Origin: Nemertoderma westbladi
Taxonomy: Eukaryota > Xenacoelomorpha > Nemertodermatida > Nemertodermatidae
DNA: 49,300 nt
Assembly (NCBI GenBank): GCA_032718475.1
Contig: JAUCBJ010000482.1
Location: forward strand, 1-49,300
Direction of reading: 5' to 3'
Made by a program: the position numbers and the translations under genes. This document shows positions 11,486-19,693 of this stretch, in pieces. The notes beneath the pieces were generated by a model. That model did not search any database. It had not been told where the DNA came from and was given only the letters and a program-made list of their open reading frames with translations. Numbering within the stretch: position 1 is the stretch's first letter; each line of letters starts with the position of its first letter.

Positions 11486-13099
11486 ATGTATCCATTTTTT
11501 ACTTATAACCAGAATTTTGGTCTTTCTGGAGTTAATAAAAAGACCAACACTAGAAGCAGCATGTTCTAATGAGCTGAGGAGCCGTTGGGCTCCCTCTAAT
11601 GATTCTGAGAGTACTCCTAAGTCATCAGCAAAGTCTAGATCAGTTAGGTACTTGGCAGGATTTCCTCGACTTCTGGAGCCAGTAGGTGGAGTTATCATCA
11701 CCCCATCATCATTATGATGATCTAAGGACATGCGTAGAACATAGTCAACCACAATAATGAACAAGAATGGTGCAAGTGTGTCTCCTTGGAGGACGCCCCA
11801 TAACACTTCAAATGGTTCTGTGTCACCGTCAACAGTAGACACAAATGTTGTCGAACCATCGTATACTGATCTGATTGCTGCAATAATTTCATCAGGAATC
11901 CCATATAATGAAAGTATGCTGAACATACGTGAGCGAGAGACTGAATCAAAGGCCTTGAAGAAGTCAACAAAGATAACAGCCAGATGCCTGTCTTTCTTTT
12001 TTGATAATTCTTCAATTATCCTTCTAAGTGCCAAAATGGGCTCCATGGTCCCACGACCTTTACGGAACCCATTCTGATTTCCACGGAGCAGTCTCTCAAT
12101 GGGATCCCTGATGCGATTTAATAGAATCCTATTGTATAGCTTTGCAGCAATCGAGATCAATGAGATTCCCCGAAAAGAACCATAGAGTGTTAGGTTGCCC
12201 TTCTTGGGAACTGGCACCAACTTATTTGTTTTCATTTCTTGTGGGACTCTTGTTGTTCGGTACATGTCTACTATGATCGGATAGATGAGCTTTAAACACT
12301 CAGGTATTTTAAAGACCTCAGGGGGAACACCATCTACTCCACTGGCACGATTGGTCTTAATGCTCTTTGCAGCAGCCTTCACTTCTGCAAAGGAGATATC
12401 GCCAATGGGAATATCTGGGAGTACAGACTCAGACACTTTTACTTCTATAAAGTTATCAGGCAATACCCTGTCATTATTGAGGAGCTTTTCAAAGTGGGCT
12501 TTCCAACCATTGAGGCGATCGGCTGATGATTCAGCCTTAACCTTGGTGGTTGGTTGGCTTTTCCGCCCAGTAAGCAGATTGATTGATTTCCATGCCTGGG
12601 ATGATTGCCTGCTGTCGTCAGCATCATTGATGGCATCAACCTGTTGGTTTATTAGCTCCTGTAGATTAACAGAGTACTGCCTGTTCAGGGACCTAGATGC
12701 AGCCTTAACTGCATTCTTGGCCGCTGTAGTCTGTTTGAGTCGGGACTCTTTCTGCGCCCTATGAAGGTCATTTCGGCACTTCTGAATTTTGTTGTCAGTC
12801 CAGGGGGCCCTTTTCCTGTTTCGAGGGTATACAGGAACTGTTTCACCTGACGCCTGATAACGCCTACTGCACGCGTGATTCGTTGCTGCACGCACCAGAT
12901 ATGGTCGAAAACTGCCATACTCTGCAACCTGGCGGTACAGTACCGGTACTACAGACTGACAGAGGTAGGAGGGGTAGGAGATTTCGCGCAGTATTTCTGC
13001 TGTGCGCGCCAATCTCGCGCAGAATTTCTGCTGCACGCGCCAATCTCGCGCAGTTTTTCTGCTGCGCACGCGGATTTTGCACTGTTTTCGACTGCGCAT
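11486..13099 (-). pseudogene. RTE-like LINE reverse transcriptase, C-terminally truncated
   Basis: An open minus-strand frame of about 540 codons. Reading down from 13099 there is an Arg/Ala-rich start translated from GC-rich repeats. A helical connector follows, then the RT core: NRASGVDGVPPE, VPVPKKGN, SFRGISLI, QNGFRKGRGT, VIFVDFFKAFDS (motif A), GVLQGDTLAPFLF, and DLDFADDLGVL (motif C, FADD rather than YADD). The SLEHAASSVGLFINSRKTK end is typical of RTE-group LINEs. No endonuclease domain precedes it, and the frame is cut at 11485 by the TIR element, so thumb and C-terminus are lost. The reading frame itself is undamaged, which suggests a fairly recent insertion. Confidence 0.8.
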
Positions 13100-14237
13100 T
13101 TTTTTCTAGCCAGATGCCTGTCTTTCTTTTTTGATAATTCTTCAATTATCCTTCTAAGTGCCAAAATGGGCTCCATGGTCCCACGACCTTTACGGAACCC
13201 ATACTGATTTCCACGGAGCAGTCTCTCAATGGGATCCCTGATGCGATTTAATAGAATCCTATTGTATAGCTTTGCAGCAATCGAGATCAATGAGATTCCC
13301 CGAAAAGAACCATAGAGTGTTAGGTTGCCCTTCTTGGGAACTGGCACCAACTTATTTGTTTTCATTTCTTGTGGGACTCTTGTTGTTCGGTACATGTCTA
13401 CTATGATCGGATAGATGAGCTTTAAACACTCAGGTATTTTAAAGACCTCAGGGGGAACACCATCTACTCCACTGGCACGATTGGTCTTAATGCTCTTTGC
13501 AGCAGCCTTCACTTCTGCAAAGGAGATATCGCCAATGGGAATATCTGGGAGTACAGACTCAGACACTTTTACTTCTATAAAGTTATCAGGCAATACCCTG
13601 TCATTATTGAGGAGCTTTTCAAAGTGGGCTTTCCAACCATTGAGGCGATCGGCTGGTGATTCAGCCTTAACCTTGGTGGTTGGTTGGCTTTTCCGCCCAG
13701 TAAGCAGATTGATTGATTTCCATGCCTGGGATGATTGCCTGCTGTCGTCAGCATCATTGATGGCATCAACCTGTTGGTTTATTAGCTCCTGTAGATTAAC
13801 AGAGTACTGCCTGTTCAGGGACCTAGATGCAGCCTTAACTGCATTCTTGGCCGCTGTAGTCTGTTTGAGTCGGGACTCTTTCTGCGCCCTATGAAGGTCA
13901 TTTCGGCACTTCTGAATTTTGTTGTCAGTCCAGGGGGCCCTTTTCCTGTTTCGAGGGTATACAGGAACTGTTTCACCTGACGCCTGATAACGCCTACTGC
14001 ACGCGTGATTCGTTGCTGCACGCACCAGATATGGTCGAAAACTGCCATACTCTGCAACCTGGCGGTACAGTACCGGTACTACAGACTGACAGAGGTAGGA
14101 GGGGTAGGAGATTTCGCGCAGTATTTCTGCTGTGCGCGCCAATCTCGCGCAGAATTTCTGCTGCACGCGCCAATCTCGCGCAGTTTTTCTGCTGCGCACG
14201 CGGATTTTGCACTGTTTTCGACTGCGCATTTTTTTCT
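11978..14237. repeat. 1130-bp tandem duplication inside the RTE-like element
   Basis: 11978-13107 and 13108-14237 are direct copies at an offset of exactly 1130 bp. I noticed only two substitutions (for example ATTCTG versus ATACTG near 12072/13202, and GATGATT versus GGTGATT near 12524/13654). The junction joins the GC-rich 5' module to the middle of the RT at AGCCAGATGCC. The second copy therefore encodes the RT N-terminal half fused out of context, ending after KKDRHLA. Confidence 0.9.
13108..14237 (-). pseudogene. duplicated N-terminal half of the RTE-like RT
   Basis: The minus frame repeats the connector and RT fingers of the 11486-13099 copy, from the Arg-rich start through SFRGISLI and the basic YGFRKGRG segment. 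At 13108 it runs into the GC-rich module of the first copy instead of motif A. It lacks the palm active site (motifs A and C), so it cannot be active. Confidence 0.8.
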
Positions 14238-14275
14238 GCGCCGCGTCGCGTTCGGCGCACAAAAAAGTCACTTAG
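14090..14275. repeat. GC-rich dispersed module (CGCGCAG repeats)
   Basis: Internal repeats of about 35 bp built on GCGCAG...TTTCTGCTG and CCAATCTCGCGCAG, ending in a GCGCCGCGTCGCG block. An inverted copy, starting TGCTAAGTGA, lies at 40727-40925, and the tandem duplication places another copy at about 12975-13107. Although it reads through as Arg/Ala/Cys-rich protein, its repeats and CpG density suggest a 5' UTR or promoter-like module. The role is inferred. Confidence 0.6.
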
Positions 14276-14433
14276 CACGAATTCCTACGAATTACCCAAA
14301 AAAACACAAAATTACCCAAAAATACACAAAAAAAATAAAAAAAAAACACCAAAAATTTACCCAAAAAAACACAATATTACCCAAAAAACTTACCCAAAGA
14401 GACAAAAATAATTTATATCCTATAAAAAGGTAT
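14276..14433. repeat. A-rich tract with ACCCAAAAAAACACAA units
   Basis: Low-complexity repeats of TTACCCAAAAAAACACAA lie just before the LTR element. The reverse complement of the same words occurs at about 31845-31960 and, by duplication, at about 33930-34040. Confidence 0.7.
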
Positions 14434-14438
14434 AACAG
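14434..14438. repeat. left target-site duplication AACAG
   Basis: AACAG directly precedes the first LTR base and is repeated at 31236-31240 after the second LTR. With the element removed, the site reads AACAGTATAAACTG. Since both copies are followed by TATA, the duplication could also be scored as 4 bp (AACA). Confidence 0.85.
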
Positions 14439-14566
14439 TATAGAATTATATTCCCTAAATGCCGTGAATTTTCAAAATTTTATTTTTATTCGAATTAACT
14501 TTGTAAAAGATTACATTGAGTCCTCATTTGTATTTGTTATATCTATTGTACGCCTATTAGTCAAGT

Positions 14567-14653
14567 GGTTCAGTAGCTCAGTCGGTAGAGCGTTGGAAAT
14601 TATATGTGTAGTAGGTATTGAGTTCGAATCCTAGTAAGTGCGAATTATTTTTT
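14567..14653 (+). ncRNA. tRNA-like Pol III promoter unit in the 5' LTR
   Basis: A box TAGCTCAGTCGG (14574-14585) and B box AGTTCGAATCC (14621-14631) are near-perfect tRNA internal promoter boxes, 35 bp apart. A TTTTTT run (14648-14653) could terminate Pol III transcription. The D arm folds (GCTC...GAGC), but the anticodon, T and acceptor stems do not pair well, so this is a tRNA relic or SINE-like head rather than a working tRNA gene. Confidence 0.7.
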
Positions 14654-14820
14654 GTGCAGAATTTCAACTCATTTAAATTGACCGCTACAAATTAAGTTGC
14701 ATTTGTCTGTACCTAGATTAACCAATGAGACTGCAGTTATTAGATTGTAACCAATGTCGTGCAAATTATATATTAGCTGGACCAATAGTTATCTTTAAAA
14801 ACCTGTTAGAACCTATAGAA

Positions 14821-14842
14821 CAATCGAGAATTTTCTCGATTG
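14821..14842. repeat. perfect hairpin upstream of the LTR TATA box
   Basis: CAATCGAGAA and TTCTCGATTG are exact inverted 10-bp arms separated by TT, ending 18 bp before the TATA box. Possible operator-like or structural element; present in both LTRs. Confidence 0.6.
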
Positions 14843-14860
14843 ATTGCAGCACAAATTTGG

Positions 14861-14870
14861 TATATAAAGG
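14861..14870 (+). promoter_or_regulatory. candidate LTR core promoter (TATATAAAGG)
   Basis: A strong TATA-box match with an initiator-like TCATTAG about 20 bp downstream and AATAAA about 120 bp further on, which is the order expected of U3-R. An alternative TATAAAT lies at 16074-16080, too close to the LTR end to be followed by an obvious poly(A) signal. Confidence 0.5.
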
Positions 14871-14987
14871 TGCGATTTGTTCATTAGTTATCTTATCTTA
14901 TATATCTGAGATTTAATTATTCTGAGTTATCTGATATTTGTTTATTCTGTCATTAGTTTTCAGATTACATTTTGTATTATTATCTGC

Positions 14988-14993
14988 AATAAA
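14988..14993 (+). terminator. AATAAA poly(A) signal in the LTR
   Basis: AATAAA lies about 120 bp downstream of the LTR TATA box, and the same sequence is at 29885-29890 in the 3' LTR, where it would serve for 3' end formation. Another AAATAAA near 15553 is possible. Confidence 0.5.
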
Positions 14994-16338
14994 TTCAGAA
15001 ATACCGCTACCTGCTTTTCTTTTCACCATGATTCACTACGGTGAACACTCTTAGGAACAGGATGGCCGGCTAGAGATCGGGCCGCAGCAATGAACGGGAA
15101 CATCGAGGGAATGTAGACAGGAGACAACCCGCAATACCACCTTAGTTATTCGCCCATCGCCTGAAAGGTTAGACAGCGTTCGACGCCTTGCTACCTAAGC
15201 GTAAGACCAAAGATCAAAGGTAGAAGTAGTGACACGCTGTGAGCCCAAAATTACATCTTAGGGACTGTACTGTCTTAATTCAGGAAAAACCACAGTAGAC
15301 CTTCACATTCCTACGGGGGAGAGCGCAGGCAGATACTAGTACGCAGATAGGACGTAGGCACACCGGTACGAAGCATACACATTGGTAGGGTGCAGCAAAC
15401 TGTACGCCTAACTCTTGCTAAGTGCAGGTGCGTTTGCGACTATTTGCAGTACAACGGTGTCCATTGCATTAGAACTTGTAGGCTAGGAGGGTTGCTGTGT
15501 TTCACCTGAATTAGGATTGTACCGTTCAGGCGGTAGGGCAGTTTACAACTAGGCGCAAATAAATTGAGGCTATTAGGGATATACTAACATCTACCGTGTC
15601 CCCGCCAACGTCCTGATAGGAAGTTACCCAGCCTACCTAGGTGACTAAAATTCTAGATAAGAGCCAGGATAGCTATTAGTAACTGTACGCCTACTGTAGT
15701 AAACTAACACATTTCTTCTTAGTATTAGGGGCCTGGTAAATTAAAATTGCCGAATTCTGGGCGTAGCATTAACCTTATGCCTGAATTTGAGTCCTGGAAA
15801 TACGCAAGAGGGGAAGGAACCTTATCATTCGTGAGTATTGGACCTACAAGTTATAAAATTAGAATATTCGTAAAATGCACACCGTACCCAGTAATTATAT
15901 ATGTGAAGGAGCAAAACTGCTTTGACTGTTCAGAATTAACACACGCGCGTTAGAAATTATTTACACCTCAAAATATATAAAATTAACTTTTGTCCGTACT
16001 GTGCTTTGCCCGCTAGTTAGACATCTCCAAATCTCTGCCTCTGTACCTAGCTAGCGTCTCTTTCGCCCAACCATATAAATCACACCGCGGCAAAGTATAC
16101 GAGCCTCTTAGTCCGTCAGTGAGTCAGCCTGATTTTAGGATTCGCTGCGCGGGATTTTGTTTTATCGAAGTTTGTCTGCTCGTAGACTGTTTTCTGCCTC
16201 ACCGGTTATAAGAGATCGATACTGCAATATATTCGCTTACTTAGAGTTTACTGTTTTGGTGAGAAGGTCGGATTTATGATTTGATTCACAAACTTTACAG
16301 TAGGATATTGCAGGTATTGTTACTGTCTCTTCGCATCA

Positions 16339-17150
16339 GTAGGAATGTGTTTTACTGAACTACGGTTCGGTTGGACTAAAGTTATTTGAAAATTTTGTAT
16401 TTTGAGGTAAAAGTTTATATTTGATTGGCTAAGTGCTAATTTTTTGACATAAAATTTGATTTGTACCGCGTGTAAAATATTTTTTGGAATTGAATACCGG
16501 TGTTTAAAAAGGGTTTAAATACCATATTGTACCGGTACAAAATTTTTCGTAAAGGTAAAACCTAACTCTTTTGTTTTTCAGGATTCAGAACTCATTTCTA
16601 GACTGTAACGGGAGCAAGACCGTGTTTAGCAAGTTTGGGAGATAGATAACTCAACAACTTTGGTTGGGAAAATCGCGCTTCGTCCGCAACGCTGAAAACG
16701 GAAAGGTTCACGTCCGGTTTGTATCTGGGAATCTGTTTTTCTGGAGAATTATTGGAGTGGGTGAGTTCGAAAAGTTGCATAAATAAGTTAGGCATTACCG
16801 TATTAGTTAAAAATTATTGTGGGTTCCACTGTCTCAAGTATTTATGCATTCCGTATGATTTCTTTGTTCATTGCTGAATTAGTCCGTATTATTGTATTTA
16901 ATTTACCTTTTGATAACGCATATCGTTATCCGATTTATTTGTTATAAAATTGGCCGCTAGGCTAATTTTATTATATACTTATACCGTGACATTTATTTGC
17001 TGTAAAATTGGCCGTTTAGGCTAATTTTATCCATCTGCTATAAAATCGGCCGGTAGGCTAATTTTATATGACTGTAATTAGTACCGTTTAGATAAAATAC
17101 GGTAAGTTTGATACTTTGACACTCACTTTACTTGACTTACAACTACCGAA
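16339..17150 (+). other. untranslated leader of the LTR element
   Basis: Between the 5' LTR and the ORF1 ATG. The first bases (GTAGGAATGTGTTTTACT) occupy the primer-binding-site position, but I cannot match them to a tRNA 3' end. No ORF of note. Three hairpin repeats fill 16944-17067. Confidence 0.6.
16944..17067 (+). repeat. three copies of a hairpin repeat in the gag leader
   Basis: 16944-16971, 17002-17030 and 17040-17067 each read [A/G]TAAAAT[T/C]GGCCG, a short loop, then TAGGCTAATTTTAT. The two halves are inverted (AAAATTGGCC / GGCTAATTTT), giving three stem-loops in the genomic RNA just before ORF1, the usual place for packaging or dimerisation signals. Function inferred. Confidence 0.8.
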
Positions 17151-19679
17151 ATGAGTGACAAACAAGACTATACGAAGAATACACCTACCGACTATGACTC
17201 ATGTGACGCGGATAAGTCAGCAGCGGAAGAACAACAGGGGAAGACTCGCGAGCCTACCGAACCTACACCGTGTGCGTCACCAGTACATCCAACGGGAGTA
17301 CCGGATGCCGTAGTACGAGGCGACGGCAGGACCGAGGACTTTCTAACTGTTCCGCAACCTAGATACAGGGAAACGGACATGGTAAGTTCAGCAGGAAGCC
17401 AGGAGAGTGTGGTTAGAAGCGTCGGCGGTTACATGGCGCATATTACCAGGAGTATTGGAGAAGGCCAACGCATATTAGACGAGTTGACCGCTCCGATGTC
17501 TCGATTCGAGTTCTACACCCTCCAGGTTAGAGTACAAAGTAGAGTACACAAGTCCGTAGATAACCTAATTGGTCTACAAGATCTAGCTAGACAGAGACAG
17601 GACATGGATACTCAGCTTAGAATCCTCGAGAAACTAATGATCACTAGAGAGAAACTGATTCAGTTTAAGTCGACGATTAGGCAGGTACAACAGGAACAAG
17701 CGGACCAGTTGTTAGGTGAGTCAGTTTCGGACGAATTATTGCAACCCGAGGAAGAACAGGAACTGTATAGGCTAGATGGACAATTGAAACACCTGATGGA
17801 TCACTTACGTATGTGCGGCGAAGACGTCGGCGATTTGGAAACCGTGCCGGAATATACGAGGGAAATTTCACCCGTACGAATCGAATCGGCAACGGGAATA
17901 TTGGATCAATCGTTGGTAAGTATTCGTAGCGAAATTGGCGAGGGAAGTATGGTCACGTCAGAAGTTGCTCGACAACAGCAAGAATTCTACCGACAACGAC
18001 GAGAAATGGAGGAACAAGCTCAACTTCTAGTGATGCAGGCAGCAGTAGAGGAAGAGAAGCTACGCGTTGCGAATGTAGCGAGAATCTCTCATCTACAGGA
18101 ACAAGCTGAATTAGAAGCAGCTGAAATAGAAAGGTTAGAGGTAGACATTGCCCGACAAGCGGCAGCGGCAGCAGCCGAGTTAGAGCGACAAACGGCAGCA
18201 GCCGAGTTAGAGCGACAAACGGCAGCAGCCGAGTTAGAGCGACAAACGGCAGCAGCCGAGTTAGAGCGACAAACGGCAGCGGCAGAGTTAGAGCGAGAGA
18301 GGTTAGTTTCGGAAGCACGGGCCGAAATGAAAACACGGCAAATAAAAGCTCAATCCGCTATACGACAAGCTGAGTTTGAGGCGCAACGACAACAAACGGA
18401 ACAACGAGAGAAGACAGCTAAACTTCATTTCGAACTCGAGAAGAAGGCGAGAGAATTAGCGAACGCCGAGGAAGATCTGGATCAAAAGGCCCGCGATCGA
18501 TCAATGAGATCTCGAGACGGACATGACTTGGACCAGATAGAGGTAAGACATCGCCAAATTCAGGAACGGAAGAAGGAAGGAAGCGTAGGAGCACCCGGAC
18601 GGGAACGACAATTAGTAAAAGATTTGTGTCAACGATTCCCACAAGTAACTCCTATGTTTGCACCAATTATGACTAAGGAACCTGTTTCGATTGCTGGTAG
18701 TAGTAATATTTCTCCTATCCATGGCGCGACGGAACACAGGTTTGTTATTCCGGACAAGTTTACATCGCCAAGAGCAACGTCGTCGCCTATTCCGAAAGTC
18801 AAGGTAAGTAACCCGCCGATTACAGATCGTAGTAGTTTGTTGACTGGACCTGCACCACTGACGACTAAACAGGTGAGTCCACCATCGACACCTAAACCCG
18901 TTACACACTACGCTTACCCAATGACGTTTCGACCTACAAGGCCAGTCGATTCAGCTGTTACTCGACCACCGAACCAATTTACATCGCAATCTACGACTTC
19001 GAGGAATACTTGTGAGCCTACCGAACAACGGAGAACAGTGGATACGCGACCGGTTCAGTTTACATCGCAATCTACGACTTCGAGGAAGACTTGTGAGCCT
19101 ACCGAACAACGGAGAACAGTGGATACGCGACCGGTTCAGTTTACATCGCAATCTACGACTTCGAGGAAGACTTGTGAGCCTACCGAACAACGGAGAACAG
19201 TGGATACGCGACCGGTTCAGTTTACATCGCAATCTACGACTTCGAGGAAGACTTGTGAGCCTACCGAACAACAGAGATCAGTGGACGATGTTCCGAAACG
19301 AAACGTCAGAATTCGTACGACACAACGGACGCGAGCACGTCGACCACCATATCCAGATGATAGTAGTACTTCGAGCGAATCGGATTACCCGAAACGCGAG
19401 GTATTTAGAACAGGGGCGGCCGATGAATATAAACGCGAGCGTTCAGACAACTCCTTTGTAGACAATCCTCCACAGAATACACCAACACAGAAGGCGTTAC
19501 AACCAACGGACGCAATCAGTACACAACAGTTCGCCGACATCCTGCGACCAGTTGTTAACAAGTTGGCTCAGATCGAGGAACGCTTGGAGGAAGTTCACAC
19601 CGACAGTTCGAGAAATTCCGAATTCGAACACAATAGAAATCCAAAGGTTCCGCAAAGACAAATACCATCGACCAGCTAA
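17151..19679 (+). CDS. ORF1 (Gag position): coiled-coil and repeat protein
   Basis: 842 residues. The N-terminal 75 residues are polar and acidic. Residues about 90-235 are helical with regular charged heptads, similar in style to the N-terminal helices of BEL Gag. Residues about 280-470 form a long Glu/Arg/Gln-rich coiled coil containing five AAAELERQT-type 9-mers (about 339-383). The C-terminal third is Pro/Thr/Ser-rich with four exact-length 27-residue repeats (609-716) and ends with a short coiled coil near 790-825. No CCHC knuckle, no recognisable capsid (DUF1759-like) and no protease are seen, so Gag function is inferred from position. The ATG is the first in frame after the leader. Its stop is 8 bp before the first codon assigned to pol, which lies in the -1 frame. 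Confidence 0.85.
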   Translation: MSDKQDYTKNTPTDYDSCDADKSAAEEQQGKTREPTEPTPCASPVHPTGVPDAVVRGDGRTEDFLTVPQPRYRETDMVSSAGSQESVVRSVGGYMAHITRSIGEGQRILDELTAPMSRFEFYTLQVRVQSRVHKSVDNLIGLQDLARQRQDMDTQLRILEKLMITREKLIQFKSTIRQVQQEQADQLLGESVSDELLQPEEEQELYRLDGQLKHLMDHLRMCGEDVGDLETVPEYTREISPVRIESATGILDQSLVSIRSEIGEGSMVTSEVARQQQEFYRQRREMEEQAQLLVMQAAVEEEKLRVANVARISHLQEQAELEAAEIERLEVDIARQAAAAAAELERQTAAAELERQTAAAELERQTAAAELERQTAAAELERERLVSEARAEMKTRQIKAQSAIRQAEFEAQRQQTEQREKTAKLHFELEKKARELANAEEDLDQKARDRSMRSRDGHDLDQIEVRHRQIQERKKEGSVGAPGRERQLVKDLCQRFPQVTPMFAPIMTKEPVSIAGSSNISPIHGATEHRFVIPDKFTSPRATSSPIPKVKVSNPPITDRSSLLTGPAPLTTKQVSPPSTPKPVTHYAYPMTFRPTRPVDSAVTRPPNQFTSQSTTSRNTCEPTEQRRTVDTRPVQFTSQSTTSRKTCEPTEQRRTVDTRPVQFTSQSTTSRKTCEPTEQRRTVDTRPVQFTSQSTTSRKTCEPTEQQRSVDDVPKRNVRIRTTQRTRARRPPYPDDSSTSSESDYPKREVFRTGAADEYKRERSDNSFVDNPPQNTPTQKALQPTDAISTQQFADILRPVVNKLAQIEERLEEVHTDSSRNSEFEHNRNPKVPQRQIPSTS
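18165..18300 (+). repeat. 27-bp tandem repeats in ORF1 (AAAELERQT)
   Basis: About five in-frame copies of GCAGCCGAGTTAGAGCGACA plus ACGGCA, encoding an Ala/Glu/Arg coiled-coil nonapeptide. The near-identity of the copies at DNA level indicates recent slippage or duplication. Confidence 0.9.
18975..19298 (+). repeat. four 81-bp tandem repeats in ORF1, each with the CTYGYGAG motif
   Basis: Units start at 18975, 19056, 19137 and 19218, exactly 81 bp apart, and encode 27 residues beginning QFTSQSTTSR. Each contains one AA[G/T]ACTTGTGAGCCT copy (19005, 19086, 19167, 19248), the element-wide near-palindromic motif, read here in the K-T-C-E-P frame. Confidence 0.95.
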
Positions 19680-19682
19680 TCC

Positions 19683-19693
19683 ACCAGGTGAGT
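19683..19693 (+). promoter_or_regulatory. perfect 5' splice-donor match at the ORF1/pol junction
   Basis: ACCAG/GTGAGTTT sits 6 bp after the ORF1 stop and overlaps the first pol codon used here (GTG, 19688). The pol frame is open only from 19640 and has no early ATG. Candidate donor for a spliced ORF3 mRNA, or chance. Confidence 0.35.

Larger units (their letters stand above)
14439..16338 (+). repeat. 5' LTR, 1900 bp
   Basis: It is the direct copy of 29337-31235. It begins TATAGAATTATATTCCC and ends CTTCGCATCA, so it lacks the usual TG start but has the CA end. It contains a tRNA-like unit, a TATA box (14861-14870) and AATAAA (14988-14993), which suggests a short R region near 14890-15010 and a very long U5. 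Small frames of 63 and 68 codons occur but have no supporting evidence. Differences seen from the 3' LTR: one A insertion near 14468 and substitutions near 15175, 15482, 15862 and 16326. Confidence 0.95.

Noticed and set aside
14567-14645. Functional tRNA gene
   Set aside because: A and B boxes and the D stem are good, but anticodon, T and acceptor stems do not pair.
14725-14916. A 63-codon ORF in the LTR (also at 29622-29813)
   Set aside because: It spans the candidate TATA box and is AT-rich; no evidence of coding.
15747-15953. A 68-codon ORF repeated at 30644-30850 and 32727-32933
   Set aside because: It is preserved only because the LTR is copied; the copies are too young to show selection, and it has no recognisable domain.
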